Shown: piece after piece, positions 1 to 9,382 of the stretch
How the letters are laid out: each line of letters starts with the position of its first letter
How positions within the stretch are numbered: the first letter of the stretch is position 1
DNA from: an uncultured Pseudomonadota bacterium
GTDB taxonomy: Bacteria > Myxococcota_A > Bradymonadia > Bradymonadales > GCA-2716585
Assembly: GCA_937123825.1 (NCBI GenBank)
Contig: CAKZKQ010000675.1
Span: 16,876-80,875, forward strand
Length of the DNA: 64,000 bases
Direction of reading: 5' to 3'
Notes under the pieces: model-generated
Database searches by the model: none
Told to the model about the DNA's origin: nothing
What the model saw: the letters and a program-made list of their open reading frames with translations, nothing else
Made by a program: the position numbers and the translations under genes

Positions 1-115
1 CACAAAAATTTGAGAACATTGTTCGCTTTTTTGGGGCGCCGATTGAATACCTCTGTCCTTGCCAGCGTCCCGTCAGCCATCGGGCTGTGCGGTGCTGTCT
101 GTTGGGGAGATGCCG

Positions 116-2104
116 ATGATGTTTCGGGTGATGTTTGTGTCGCTGTGTTTCACAGTGTTGTGTGGTGGTTGCGCCCCATTGCCACAAGTGGGGCAAAAGC
201 CGGTCGTGCCGCCGCCTGTGGGTTTGCTTCAGTCGCACTTTGAGTGGTTTGACGGTTTTGGCGAGCCGGACACGGCAAAGATGCCGCTTGTGGAGGTTTC
301 CACGGGGCTGTGGTGGAAGGACGACGCGGGCAAGTTCCACACGCACGTCTTTGAAGGGTTTTTGATGGCCGACGATGGGATCACCTTCAAGGTCCTGGCC
401 ATGGATTTGTCTCAGGTTGAGATGGATCACAGCCCCAACGAGGCCGAGCCCTATAAGGCCATAGGCCACCGGCGCGTGTCGTGGGATCGCGCGGTTGAGG
501 CCAGGCAGCAGTGGTTCGACGCCAGGTCGCGCAACAAGCACAACCACGCCCGCTGGCGAGGATTGAAGCATCGCCTGGGGCACCGGGCGGAGATGATGTT
601 CATGGCTCGCGCAGCCAGCGCCCACGGCCATGATGATCACGCTTGGACGCTCCTCCAATTGGCGGCCAACGCGAAGGCTCCCGGCACTGGGGCGTCGCCC
701 GGTTTGGGTGGGCTGCGCCAGGAAGTGGCCGAGGAGCTGGCCCACACGACGATGTGGCGCTCGGTGTTGGCCTTTTCGGACTTGTCGCAGAGCCGCTTGG
801 CGTTGCATCAGAGCCTGGATCATGTGGTGCGTACGTTCCCCAACAGCCGCCACGCGCCCAGAGCCAAGGCCATGGCCGATTTGCTCGAGCAGATGATCCG
901 CGAGGACCTGACACACAGACCAAGGCCCTGGGAGCAGATGTTGCGTCAGGAGCAAATCGAGTCCCTGATTTTTGAGTTGCGCGACCAACACGGGCGCCCG
1001 GGGGGTCTGCCTGGGGGTTGTGACATCTTCATGGACGCGCGGGGTCACAGGAGCCCTGCACATCAATTGGTCCAGCTTGGGTTTGAGGCGGTGCCACAGT
1101 TGATCGAGGCGATTGAGAATCCCAGGTTCACGCGCTGCGTGGGGTACAGCAAGGATTACGCATTTTCACACAGCGTTGTGCGGGTCGGCGACGCGGCGCG
1201 GCAAATCATTGAGCGGATCGCGCAGCGCCGCTTTGAGGGCCCCCGGTACAATACGACGACGCTCTTTAAGTTGCCCGACGCGCCCAAGAACATGCGCGTG
1301 CAAGTGGAGCAGTGGTGGCGAGCAGTGCAGGACGATGGGTTGGAGTCGGTGTTGTTCAAGGCTGTCGCCGTGGGGGATTACACCAGCATTGAGCAAGCCC
1401 GCGCTTTGGTGCGTGAGTCCCCCGACAAAGCGCTTTCGGCGTTGAGGCAGGGCGCGCGTGCGGCCAAGGAGAAAGATGTGCGCAGCGCGCTTGTCAGGAT
1501 CGCGTCTGGTCTCAACGATCCGGGGGTCAAGACGTTCATGCGCGAAGAATGGCACAACGCCCCCTGGCTCCACACCCAGGCGACGGCGGCGGCCTGGTTT
1601 TATCGTCGCCACGGTGATTTGGACGCGCTGGACTGGGCGATCAAGACCTGGGGCGCGTTGCCCAAATACGGCACACCTTATAAAGACCGCGATATCCAGG
1701 GGGAGTCGTTGTTGGCGCACTGGTTGGTCAACTGCGGTCAGGTGGATGCTGCCAAGGCATTGGCGCATGAGTGGGAGCGTTTTCCGGTCGATCGGCGCTA
1801 CATGGTCATGTCGGCCATCGTGAACTCCAACAGTTGGCCAGCCGACCATCACCACCCCGCCCACCCCGACGCGTTGGAGGACTTGCTGGTTCAGGCGACC
1901 CTCGACCGCGAACGGCAGCGGGGCATGAGCGGCGTCTGGGACGGGGCGTCGTTGGCCAGCCCCAGGCTTGCGGATCTGGCGGGCATCTTTTTGAAGATGC
2001 GTTGGCCCGAACACTACACTTTCAACGCCAAAGCCTCACTCGAAGAGCGCGACAAGCAGTTGGCCACCATCCGTCAAATCCATGCTCGCCGTCGCAACCG
2101 ATAA
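116..2104 (+). CDS. HEAT-like helical lipoprotein, function unknown
   Basis: A lipoprotein signal peptide is visible: a short hydrophobic stretch ending LCGGC, with Cys about 20 residues in, so the mature protein should be membrane-anchored outside the cytoplasm. I start at the ATG behind a GGGGAG Shine-Dalgarno; a second ATG directly follows, and further upstream starts would bury the signal peptide. The body (about 660 residues) is alpha-helical looking. Its middle has the pattern LVQLGFEAVPQLIEAIENPRF, then VGDAARQIIERIAQRRF, which resembles HEAT/PBS-lyase-type repeat scaffolds. No catalytic motif was recognised. It stands alone, with 217 bases before the next gene. Function unknown. Confidence 0.75.
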   Translation: MMFRVMFVSLCFTVLCGGCAPLPQVGQKPVVPPPVGLLQSHFEWFDGFGEPDTAKMPLVEVSTGLWWKDDAGKFHTHVFEGFLMADDGITFKVLAMDLSQVEMDHSPNEAEPYKAIGHRRVSWDRAVEARQQWFDARSRNKHNHARWRGLKHRLGHRAEMMFMARAASAHGHDDHAWTLLQLAANAKAPGTGASPGLGGLRQEVAEELAHTTMWRSVLAFSDLSQSRLALHQSLDHVVRTFPNSRHAPRAKAMADLLEQMIREDLTHRPRPWEQMLRQEQIESLIFELRDQHGRPGGLPGGCDIFMDARGHRSPAHQLVQLGFEAVPQLIEAIENPRFTRCVGYSKDYAFSHSVVRVGDAARQIIERIAQRRFEGPRYNTTTLFKLPDAPKNMRVQVEQWWRAVQDDGLESVLFKAVAVGDYTSIEQARALVRESPDKALSALRQGARAAKEKDVRSALVRIASGLNDPGVKTFMREEWHNAPWLHTQATAAAWFYRRHGDLDALDWAIKTWGALPKYGTPYKDRDIQGESLLAHWLVNCGQVDAAKALAHEWERFPVDRRYMVMSAIVNSNSWPADHHHPAHPDALEDLLVQATLDRERQRGMSGVWDGASLASPRLADLAGIFLKMRWPEHYTFNAKASLEERDKQLATIRQIHARRRNR

Positions 2105-2120
2105 TTGCTCGCCTTATCAC

Positions 2121-2146
2121 GCAGGGTTTGCCACGACTCACCCTGC
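2121..2146. other. Inverted repeat after the first gene
   Basis: GCAGGGT and ACCCTGC are separated by 12 bases, 17 bases after the stop codon. There is no T-run on either side, so it is at best a weak terminator or an mRNA 3' hairpin. The rest of 2105-2321 shows no gene. Confidence 0.3.
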
Positions 2147-2321
2147 GCCCTATACCTCTTCGACACCAGACACTGTGCTCAAACCCATGGAATGTGGGTG
2201 TTGGCTGTCCGAGCGGCGCGCTTTGTTCCATCGAACGGTGGGATATGGTATGTGCCCTCGTCTACAGCACAAAAATGCGCGGTCTGGCGCGTGTTTTTGA
2301 GGGGAAAAGAAGTACAAAATC

Positions 2322-4073
2322 ATGAAACACACAATGAACACGCCCCTGGCGGCGTTGATGGTGCTCATCTGCGGTCTGTGGATGGGGCCAGTTGGTTGCG
2401 ATCTCAACGATGGCCCCGAGGTCCTCGATTCACCCAACAACGCGCAGGACGATCCGCCAGCGATGGACGCTGGTCAGGATGAAGACGCCGAGCAAGACAC
2501 ATCGACACCGCCCGAGCAAGATGCTGCGGACGACGCGGTCGAGCAGGACACGGCGCAGATGCCCGACGTGCCCGATCCGCCGGATGCAGCCGAAGATGCG
2601 GCCGAGGATGTGGCCGAGCCGCCGATGGATGTCCAGGAGATGGACGACGTCGAGGAGGAAGAGGACGCTCAGGAACCTGACGTGCCCGATCCGCCGCCCC
2701 CTGGAGAGGATCCTTTTGCGCCCCAGCCCGACACGTCGCAGGGTTTGACCAATGTGTCGGCGTCTTTGGGGGCGTTGTTGGAGAACGGCGCGCTGGCGAC
2801 GGCCTGCGATCTGTACCGGATCAACCCGGACGATGAGCGTCAAAAGCTCTTGTGCGGCAAGGAGATGTTCTTTTACGAGGCCTTTGGCACCGTGGGAATC
2901 CCCGCGCCCATCTTTGATTTTATGGGCAACCGAATGCCCGACTTTGCGCCGGGTTTTGAGGGCCTGGGCATGGTCCAGGACCCCAACTCTTTTCAGGGGC
3001 GCCCGCTGGGGGTCGCCGATGGACGCCCGCTGGGGTTGGTGCCGACGGTGGCCTTCACCTGCGCCAGTTGCCACTTTGGCCAGCTCCCCGATGGCCGCTA
3101 CGCCGTGGGCGCCGCCAACCACCAATACGAATATGGCCTGCAAAACCTGGCCGTGTTGATGCTTCCCACCAGCGTCACGCCAGGTTGGGATCCGGCCGCG
3201 CACCACTCGCTGGCCATCGAGCGCCTCGATCCCATGATCACGCGCCTGCAAGAGGACGACGCGCTGCGCGGCGAACTCTTCTTGAACCTCTTGCCGCTCA
3301 TCGGCGAGATCAACAACGTGCCCAGCATCGACGTGGAGATTGAGGGGCATTATGCCCGCTGGGCGCCGGGGACGATGGATTTCCTCATTTCGCCGTTGCC
3401 CGCCGATGATGAGGTCATGACCGTCAGCAAGATCGCGCCCTTGTGGGCCATCCCGACGCCCGCCGAGCGTCAGGCCGCTGGCATGGACTCGGCCATGCTT
3501 GGGTGGACCGGCAACACGCCCTCGCTGGCCCACTTTGTGGCCGACTTTGTCCGCATCGGCGGCGGCAACACCGAGCTGTGGCCCGCCGACCGTCTGGAGC
3601 CCCTGGTGGCCTACATCCATTCGCTGCGCGCGCCCGAACCCCTCGACGCACCCGACGCCGAGTTGGTCCAGCGAGGCGCGGCCCTCTTTGCCCAGCAAGG
3701 CTGCACCGACTGCCACAGCGGACCGCGCGGCAGCGGCCTCCAAATCTACGATTTTGAAACCATCGGCACCGACGACCGCATGATGCTCTGGGGCGACCCC
3801 GACCAGGACGGCCAATACTGCTGCGAGCTGGACGGCCCCGACGCCATCAGCCCCACGCACGGCATCAAGTCTCCTCGCCTTGTCGGCCTGTGGACCATGG
3901 AGCGCTGGCTCCACAACGGCGCAGTGGAGGACTTTGGGGCGCTCTTGTGCCTTGATGGGCCGCGCACCGACGAAGGCGCCGAGCCCGGTTACAGCGCCGC
4001 AGGCCACACCTTCGGGTGCGACATGGAACGCGCCGACAAGGAAGCCCTCATCGCTTACCTCCTTTCGCACTGA
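2322..4073 (+). CDS. Cytochrome c lipoprotein with acidic linker
   Basis: The signal peptide ends in a lipobox (GPVGC), so this is a probable lipoprotein. About 110 residues rich in Asp, Glu and Pro follow as a spacer, holding the folded domain away from the membrane. The folded part has two CxxCH haem c attachment motifs, CASCH near residue 247 and CTDCH near residue 464. The overall order resembles cytochrome c peroxidase/di-haem oxidoreductase-like proteins. It would act in the periplasm or at the outer surface as an electron-transfer or oxidoreductase protein; the partner is unknown. The long disordered linker fits a Bradymonadales/Myxococcota-like lipoprotein style. Haem attachment is well supported, exact enzyme class is not. 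Confidence 0.8.
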   Translation: MKHTMNTPLAALMVLICGLWMGPVGCDLNDGPEVLDSPNNAQDDPPAMDAGQDEDAEQDTSTPPEQDAADDAVEQDTAQMPDVPDPPDAAEDAAEDVAEPPMDVQEMDDVEEEEDAQEPDVPDPPPPGEDPFAPQPDTSQGLTNVSASLGALLENGALATACDLYRINPDDERQKLLCGKEMFFYEAFGTVGIPAPIFDFMGNRMPDFAPGFEGLGMVQDPNSFQGRPLGVADGRPLGLVPTVAFTCASCHFGQLPDGRYAVGAANHQYEYGLQNLAVLMLPTSVTPGWDPAAHHSLAIERLDPMITRLQEDDALRGELFLNLLPLIGEINNVPSIDVEIEGHYARWAPGTMDFLISPLPADDEVMTVSKIAPLWAIPTPAERQAAGMDSAMLGWTGNTPSLAHFVADFVRIGGGNTELWPADRLEPLVAYIHSLRAPEPLDAPDAELVQRGAALFAQQGCTDCHSGPRGSGLQIYDFETIGTDDRMMLWGDPDQDGQYCCELDGPDAISPTHGIKSPRLVGLWTMERWLHNGAVEDFGALLCLDGPRTDEGAEPGYSAAGHTFGCDMERADKEALIAYLLSH

Positions 4074-4174
4074 GTCGCCCCAATGAGGGCATGATTCAAG
4101 ACCACCCCCCAGGCGCACGATGAAAGCAGTCAAGAGGCTGCGCGCATTGTGCGTTTTGGCGTTGGAGGTGGTCT

Positions 4175-6874
4175 GTGGCGTTTTTTAAGCAACATTCTTT
4201 GTGTGGTGTCGGGGCGAGCCCCGGAACACGGCGCTGGTGCGTCTGGATGTGGACGCTGTGCCTGTGGTTGTTCACCGCACCCGCGATCGCCGGTGGACCA
4301 CCCCAATGTGAAGACACCGACGAAGATGGCCGCTGTGACGAATTCGACGTCGATGACGACAACGACGGTGTGCCAGACACGCTCGATGTGGCGCCCCTTG
4401 ACCCAACCCGCTGTCAGGATACAGACGAAGACGGCTGCGATGATTGCGCAGTGGGCCGCGACGGGATGGGGCTGCTGGCAGACTTTGATCCCGGTGCAGA
4501 CGGATCGGATGCCGACGCAGACGGGGTCTGTGACCTGACGGACGCCTGCACGGGCGATGACGCCCTGGGTGACTCCGACGAAGACGGCGCCTGCAATGAC
4601 GCCGACCTGGACGATGACAACGACGGCGTGATGGACGCGCTTGACGCGGCGCCGCTGGACCCGACTCGCTGTCGGGACGTGGATGAAGACGGCTGCGATG
4701 ACTGCGCGGTGGGCCGCGATGGGATGGGTCCGTTGGTGGATTTTGCTCCGGACGCGGATGGCCCCGACGCAGATGCCGATGGGATCTGTGATCTTGGGGA
4801 CCGCTGTCTTGGTCACGACGGTTCGGGAGACACAGACTCCAACGGCATTTGCGAGGACTCTGAGCCGCCCAGGGCGATGGACGATGCGCTTGTGGTGGCC
4901 CAGGACAAGGACATGGTGGCCATTGATGTGTTGGCCAATGACCGTGCAGGCGGTGCGCCGCTCGATCCGTCCAGCGTGACGATTGTTTTGCCATTGGAGC
5001 CCGCCAACGCTGGTTCTGTGACGGTCGAGCCCGCCAGCGGCGTGGTCTTTTTGGCGCTTTCGCCCGGGTTTTCTGGGCGCGCTGGCTTTTCCTACGCACT
5101 GCGTGATGCCCAGCAGCGGGCTTCGGGGGTGGCGGCGGTGAGCATTGACGTCAACGCAGCCCCCATGGGTGTTGACAACGCTCAGACCTGGGTGAGGACC
5201 GGCCTGGCGCAGGTGACGCTGGCGTTGCCCGAGTCTTTTGTTGATCCAGATGGAGACGGGGTTGAGCGTGCTGAGGTGGTGTCTGTTCAAGGGGACGCCG
5301 AGGCCCATTTTGAAGGCAGCACGCTGGTGCTCAGACCCTCCGACCCACTGCTGGTGGGCCGTTATGGGGTGCGCTGGCGAGTGTGTGATGGGGATCTGTT
5401 GGCGCAGGCGTGTGTGGCGGCCGATTGGGAGGTTGTTTACAACGACGCGCCTCGCCCTGCGGTGCTCACGGGGACGGTGGAGTCGGGTCAGAGCCTGCGG
5501 TGGACGCAGGAGGCGCGCTTGATGGCGTCCAATCCTGGCGAAATGGATGGGGGTTGGGATCGGGAGCGCGTTGGGGTGTCGCTTTCGGCACAGGGCCCCT
5601 TTGTGGACCGGGTCGAGGGCAGCCATGGGACCTGCGCGCTGGAGCAAGGCGCGTTGGTGGTGCATGGGGGCGATGTGGTGGGGCGTCATGTGTGCCATTG
5701 GGTGCTGTGTGAGGCGTCGCCTCAGGGCAGCGCGCGGCGGTGGCAAGAGCGCGCCTGTGCGGTGGGCCGCGCTGAGGTCGAAGTGGTGGCCAACACCACC
5801 CGGGATCGGGACGGCGATGGCTTGAGCGACGTCTTTGAGGACACCAACGGCGATGGGCGTTGGGAGGACTGCGTCGATGATCGATCGCGGTGCGATGTGG
5901 CCAACGTTGATGACGCCGACACCGACGACGATGGTCTCAGCGACGGGCGCGAGGTCTTGGAGTTGGACACCGACCCGCTCGATCCAGACACGGACGGTGA
6001 TGGGGTGTTGGACGGGACCGAGGTGGGGGTGGTGACGCCGGCCAATGGCACGCGCCTGTCGGTCTTTGTGCCCGACGCGGATCCAAGCACCACCACCGAC
6101 CCGCTCGACCCGGACACAGACGGCGATGGTTGGATGGACGGGGCCGAGGATCTCAACGCCAACGGTCGGATTGAGCCCGGTGAGGGCAACCCTGGTGCCG
6201 CCGACGATGGTGTCGGTGGCTTGGCGCTGTCAGGCGGCGGTGGGGGTGATGAGACAGGCTGTGCTTCGGCGATGGCGCCCCTGAAGATGGCCACGCCCTG
6301 GGGCTTGCTGGGCATGTTGGGGCTGGTGTGGTGGTGGAGGCGAAGGGCTCGCCGTTTGGCGCTGCGACGGCGTTTGGCGACGGCGTTGGAGCGCCGCGAG
6401 GGCACTGAAGGGCGCGCGCTGTGCTTTCAGACCCTGCCGCCCGGCGCTGGGCTGTCGGTGGATGGATCTGTGGCCCAACGCGCCAGTGGGCCGGTGTTGA
6501 TTCGGCCTTCAGAGGTGAGTGTGCACATGTTTGGGCGCCAGGAAGGTGCAGGCGAAGTGGGCGGAGGGCCGCAGGCGGAGGTTCGCGGACGGGTTGTGGG
6601 TCGTGTGGATGGGGTCAGCGCGCCGGTTTCGGCGTCTATTTTTGCCCATCGCCGTGGTTGGATCCCCATTCGCCCCAGGGTTTCTTCCGGGTCGATGTTT
6701 GCAAGAGGCCGGGGGCTGGAGCACGATGGCGGCCACCGAGGTGCTTTTGACGATGGGGTCCGCGCCGCCCCCCAGCCCCACCAGAGTGTCCATGAAGATC
6801 TGGGTCGATGCCGACGGATGCCCGCGGCCAGTCAAGGAGATCGTGTTCAAGGCAGCCGCGCGCCGCCAGGTTGA
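4175..6874 (+). CDS. Secreted Ca-binding (thrombospondin-3/EF-hand repeat) protein with Cys-TM-Arg tail
   Basis: Begins at GTG behind GGAGGTG; the N-terminus is a Sec signal peptide ending near APAIA. Residues about 45-230 carry repeated DxDxDGxxD motifs (for example DVDDDNDGVPD) and a duplicated block containing CAVGRDGMGPL, typical of thrombospondin type-3 calcium repeats. A cadherin/Ig-like middle follows, then a second Asp-rich repeat block (about 545-660). Near residue 690 come GGGGG, a Cys, a hydrophobic helix (LLGMLGLVWWW) and an Arg cluster, the layout of a MYXO-CTERM-like sorting tail. Oddly, the frame stays open about 170 residues past the Arg cluster and overlaps the next gene by 83 bases. 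That tail is either real or the product of a frameshift or sequence error. Confidence 0.75.
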   Translation: MAFFKQHSLCGVGASPGTRRWCVWMWTLCLWLFTAPAIAGGPPQCEDTDEDGRCDEFDVDDDNDGVPDTLDVAPLDPTRCQDTDEDGCDDCAVGRDGMGLLADFDPGADGSDADADGVCDLTDACTGDDALGDSDEDGACNDADLDDDNDGVMDALDAAPLDPTRCRDVDEDGCDDCAVGRDGMGPLVDFAPDADGPDADADGICDLGDRCLGHDGSGDTDSNGICEDSEPPRAMDDALVVAQDKDMVAIDVLANDRAGGAPLDPSSVTIVLPLEPANAGSVTVEPASGVVFLALSPGFSGRAGFSYALRDAQQRASGVAAVSIDVNAAPMGVDNAQTWVRTGLAQVTLALPESFVDPDGDGVERAEVVSVQGDAEAHFEGSTLVLRPSDPLLVGRYGVRWRVCDGDLLAQACVAADWEVVYNDAPRPAVLTGTVESGQSLRWTQEARLMASNPGEMDGGWDRERVGVSLSAQGPFVDRVEGSHGTCALEQGALVVHGGDVVGRHVCHWVLCEASPQGSARRWQERACAVGRAEVEVVANTTRDRDGDGLSDVFEDTNGDGRWEDCVDDRSRCDVANVDDADTDDDGLSDGREVLELDTDPLDPDTDGDGVLDGTEVGVVTPANGTRLSVFVPDADPSTTTDPLDPDTDGDGWMDGAEDLNANGRIEPGEGNPGAADDGVGGLALSGGGGGDETGCASAMAPLKMATPWGLLGMLGLVWWWRRRARRLALRRRLATALERREGTEGRALCFQTLPPGAGLSVDGSVAQRASGPVLIRPSEVSVHMFGRQEGAGEVGGGPQAEVRGRVVGRVDGVSAPVSASIFAHRRGWIPIRPRVSSGSMFARGRGLEHDGGHRGAFDDGVRAAPQPHQSVHEDLGRCRRMPAASQGDRVQGSRAPPG

Positions 6875-7241
6875 GGCCAGGTTGGTGGCCAACCGCCCCA
6901 TGGCGACCCCCAAAAGCCGCTGGATCTCCTCCATTGTGGTCTCGTCGGGCCAAGACGTCGCCGACGATTGGATTGCCGAGCATGTGTCGCCCGACGACAT
7001 CGTCATCACCGCCGATATTCCTTTGGCGGCGCGCGTCGTGGAGCGCGGCGCGACGGGGATCAACCCGCGCGGCGAGGTGTATACGGAGTCCAATGTGCGC
7101 CAGCGCTTGAGTGTGCGTGATTTTATGCACGATTTGCGTGAAATGGGCGTGGAAACTGGAGGGGCCGCGCAGTTTGGGTCCAAAGACAAGCAGCGCTTTG
7201 CCAACGCGCTGGATCGGCTGCTGACCCAGCGGTTGCGCTGA
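6792..7241 (+). CDS. YaiI/YqxD family (DUF188) protein
   Basis: A 149-residue protein of the family's usual length, starting MKIWVDADGCP with the conserved DADxCP(x)VK block. VITADIPLAARVVERGA follows in the middle, and the C-terminus is basic and helical. The family resembles PIN/NYN-type nuclease folds, but its biochemical role is not established. Start chosen to match the family N-terminus although no good ribosome site precedes it. An in-frame ATG at 6726 with GGAG upstream would add 22 residues. The gene lies within the 3' end of the upstream surface-protein frame. Confidence 0.85.
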   Translation: MKIWVDADGCPRPVKEIVFKAAARRQVEARLVANRPMATPKSRWISSIVVSSGQDVADDWIAEHVSPDDIVITADIPLAARVVERGATGINPRGEVYTESNVRQRLSVRDFMHDLREMGVETGGAAQFGSKDKQRFANALDRLLTQRLR

Positions 7242-7247
7242 CATTTG

Positions 7248-7301
7248 ATACCGAAGTACAGATGCGGACGTCCGACTCACCTTTCGTCTGCGGCTTGGTA
7301 T
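7248..7301. repeat. Short inverted-repeat element (ATACC...GGTAT family), internally deleted copy
   Basis: Begins ATACC and ends CGTCTGCGGCTTGGTAT. The inner stretch GACGTCCGACT is shared with the longer copy at 48478-48639, which shows common origin. It lies seven bases after a stop codon. It could act as a 3' hairpin for the gene upstream. Confidence 0.55.
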
Positions 7302-7310
7302 AAGAGGCCT

Positions 7311-8243
7311 TCAGCGCGTGTGAGGGGTTTGATCCAGCGGCGCGGCGATGGTCTGGAGTTGGTGCCGCAGCCACTGCAGGCCGGGCTCTGCGTCGAGGTA
7401 ACCCGGCCAGACCATGGAAACCGTGAAGTTCATGGGGGCACCCAGCGGCGGCTCAAAGAGGGTCAGCGGCCAGCGCTGTGCGGCGAAGTTTAGCGCGACG
7501 CTGCGCGGGAAGGTGACGATCAAGTCGCTTTGCGCCACCGTGGCCGGGGCGGCCAGGAAGTAGGGCAGCCGTCCGACGATGCGCCGCTCAAGCCCCAGCT
7601 CCTGGAGTCGGATGTCGATGGGGTGTTGGCCTCGGCCAGTGATGCGAAAGACCACGTGGGGCCAGCGCACGTAGTCGGCGGCGCTCATTTTGGTCTTTAA
7701 GATGGGATGATCCTGGCGAACCATGGAGACGACTCTGTCCTCAAAGAGCGCCTGCACCTGGATGTCGCTGGGGATGGGTCTGGGTCCCATGAGCGCGACC
7801 TCGACGGTGCCCTGACGCATCTGGTCCCAGATGTCGTCCATTTTCAAATCAAGGACATCGATGCTCAGTCCAGGGCCTGTCTGGGCCAGGTTGGCCAGCA
7901 GCGGAGGCAGGATGCTTGGGGAGTAGATGTCCAGGCAGGCCAGCTTGAAGCGGCGCGCGTCGGTGGCTGGGCTGAAGTCAGTCGAGCCGGTCAGGACGTG
8001 ATCGAGCGCCTGGAGTGCTGCCCGCAGAGGGCCGCGCATGGCCTCGGCTCTGGGGGTGGGGACCATGCGGCTGCCGCTGCGCACCAGGAGCGGGTCGTCG
8101 AGCGTTTCGCGCAGGCGACCCAGAGTCTGGCTCATGGCCGATTGGGTGACCCCAAGGCGCTGGGCTGAGCGCGTGACGTGGCGCTCCTGGAGCAAAACAT
8201 CCAGGGCGACCAGGAGGTTGGTGTCGATTTGGGAGAGCTTCAC
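7311..8243 (-). CDS. LysR-family transcriptional regulator (NodD/PcpR-like)
   Basis: The start GTG (KLSQIDTNLLVALDVLLQERHVTRSA) sits behind GAGG with 5-6 base spacing and matches the family N-terminus; an upstream in-frame GTG at 8273 has a poorer site. Residues about 20-60 form the winged HTH (RHVTRSAQRLGVTQSAMSQTLGRLRE); residues about 95-300 form the periplasmic-binding-like effector domain. It is divergent from the SDR gene at 8498, with about 250 bases between them. That is the classic layout for a LysR regulator controlling its neighbour and itself. Effector unknown. Confidence 0.88.
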   Translation of the reverse strand: MKLSQIDTNLLVALDVLLQERHVTRSAQRLGVTQSAMSQTLGRLRETLDDPLLVRSGSRMVPTPRAEAMRGPLRAALQALDHVLTGSTDFSPATDARRFKLACLDIYSPSILPPLLANLAQTGPGLSIDVLDLKMDDIWDQMRQGTVEVALMGPRPIPSDIQVQALFEDRVVSMVRQDHPILKTKMSAADYVRWPHVVFRITGRGQHPIDIRLQELGLERRIVGRLPYFLAAPATVAQSDLIVTFPRSVALNFAAQRWPLTLFEPPLGAPMNFTVSMVWPGYLDAEPGLQWLRHQLQTIAAPLDQTPHTR

Positions 8244-8497
8244 GGTGTCCTCGGGCAGTGGTTTGGCAAGCACGCCTTGAGTTCATAAGCACTGCTGATG
8301 GTGTCATCAATAAAATCACCGTTGCTTTTGGCTTGGGGGGCCATAATTTCCCCGACGAAGCCGAGACGTGGTCCCGCCAGCGGTGAGCCGCCCATCTTTG
8401 AAAGGGGAGGTTCTGGTTGGTCTTTGAGGGGCGCTTTTGAGAGCCGCCGCGTTCGGATCTTTGCTGCAGATCAACCACCATTGGAGGAGACAGAGAT

Positions 8498-9247
8498 ATG
8501 ACCACCACCGAAAACAACAAGCTCGTCGCTCTGGTTACTGGCGCCAACCGAGGCATTGGTCTGGAGACCAGCCGTCAATTGGCCGCCAAGGGTGTGACGG
8601 TGATCATGGGCGGGCGCAACGAGGCGTCGATCAACCAGGCCGCCGAGGGGCTGCGTCAGGAGGGCCTGTCGGTCTTGCCTGTGGTGTTGGATGTGACCGA
8701 CGACGGTCAGATCGAGGCGGTTCGCCGCAAGTTGGAGGGCGATTTTGGTCGCCTGGACATTTTGATCAACAACGCGGGCTTGATCACCGGCGAGATCTTC
8801 TTTGAAAACAGCAGCGCCAAGGTCAGCCGCGAGGCGCTGCGCCAGACCTACGAGGTCAACGTCATCTCTCAAGTGGCCTTGACGCAGGCGTTGTTGCCGT
8901 TGCTCAAGGCGGCCCCAGCGGCGCGGATCGTGAACCTGTCGAGCATCCTGGGTTCGTTGGCGATCAACCGTGACTTTGAGGGGCAGATGGCGACCGTGAA
9001 GCCGCTGGCGTACAACTCGTCCAAGGCGGCCTTGAACATGTTCACGGTGCACCTGGCCCAGGAGTTGAGCCAGACGTCGATCAAGGTCAACGCCGCCCAC
9101 CCCGGCTGGGTCAAGACGGACATGGGGACGGACGCGGCGCCGATGGAGATTGTCGACGGGGCGCGGACCAGCGTTGAGTTGGCGCTTCTGGGCGAGGACG
9201 GCCCCACGGGTCAGTTCATTCACCTGGGCGATCAACTGCCCTGGTGA
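8498..9247 (+). CDS. SDR-family oxidoreductase
   Basis: A 249-residue classical short-chain dehydrogenase. The N-terminal TGANRGIG cofactor loop, the NNAG motif near residue 92, the catalytic Ser region (NLSSILGS) and YNSSK (YxxxK) are all present. The basic residue after the GxxxGxG strand (GGRN) suggests NADP(H) preference. The insertion between the Ser and Tyr segments resembles carbonyl reductase-type SDRs. A GGAGGAG ribosome site precedes the ATG. It is divergent from a LysR gene that probably controls it. Substrate not predictable. Confidence 0.88.
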   Translation: MTTTENNKLVALVTGANRGIGLETSRQLAAKGVTVIMGGRNEASINQAAEGLRQEGLSVLPVVLDVTDDGQIEAVRRKLEGDFGRLDILINNAGLITGEIFFENSSAKVSREALRQTYEVNVISQVALTQALLPLLKAAPAARIVNLSSILGSLAINRDFEGQMATVKPLAYNSSKAALNMFTVHLAQELSQTSIKVNAAHPGWVKTDMGTDAAPMEIVDGARTSVELALLGEDGPTGQFIHLGDQLPW

Positions 9248-9307
9248 GCGCGGCATCCGGGCGCCGTCAGGCGGTGCCCGGGTTTGAGCAACATGGGTGA
9301 GAGACAA

Positions 9308-9336
9308 AGGGGGTGGCGCTTGCGCCGCCCTTTTTG
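9308..9336 (+). terminator. Rho-independent terminator after the SDR gene
   Basis: GGGTGGCGC and GCGCCGCCC form a tight GC-rich hairpin followed by TTTTT. It lies about 60 bases after the SDR stop codon on the same strand. Confidence 0.8.
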
Positions 9337-9339
9337 CGT

Positions 9340-9382
9340 TATTGCTCGCCTCAAACCAAGTCTTTCGTCTGCAGCTTGGTAT
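9340..9382. repeat. Solo right end of the ATACC...GGTAT repeat family
   Basis: From ATTGCTCGCC to CTTGGTAT this closely matches the right 43 bases of the element at 48478-48639 (shared ATTGCTCGCC, CTTTCGTCT, TTGGTAT). No left end is visible. Its last base is the first base of the complement of the stop codon of the minus-strand reductase gene. Confidence 0.6.

Noticed and set aside
2430..4133. 567-codon minus frame opposite the cytochrome lipoprotein
   Set aside because: Antisense shadow; the plus-strand gene has signal peptide and haem motifs.
4120..4188. 22-codon ORF with signal-like sequence just before the surface-protein start
   Set aside because: Too short, overlaps the real start, no conserved evidence; may reflect an old frameshifted N-terminus.
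4130..5746. 538-codon minus frame opposite the Asp-rich surface protein
   Set aside because: His/Arg/Val-rich mirror of repeated Asp codons; no domain.
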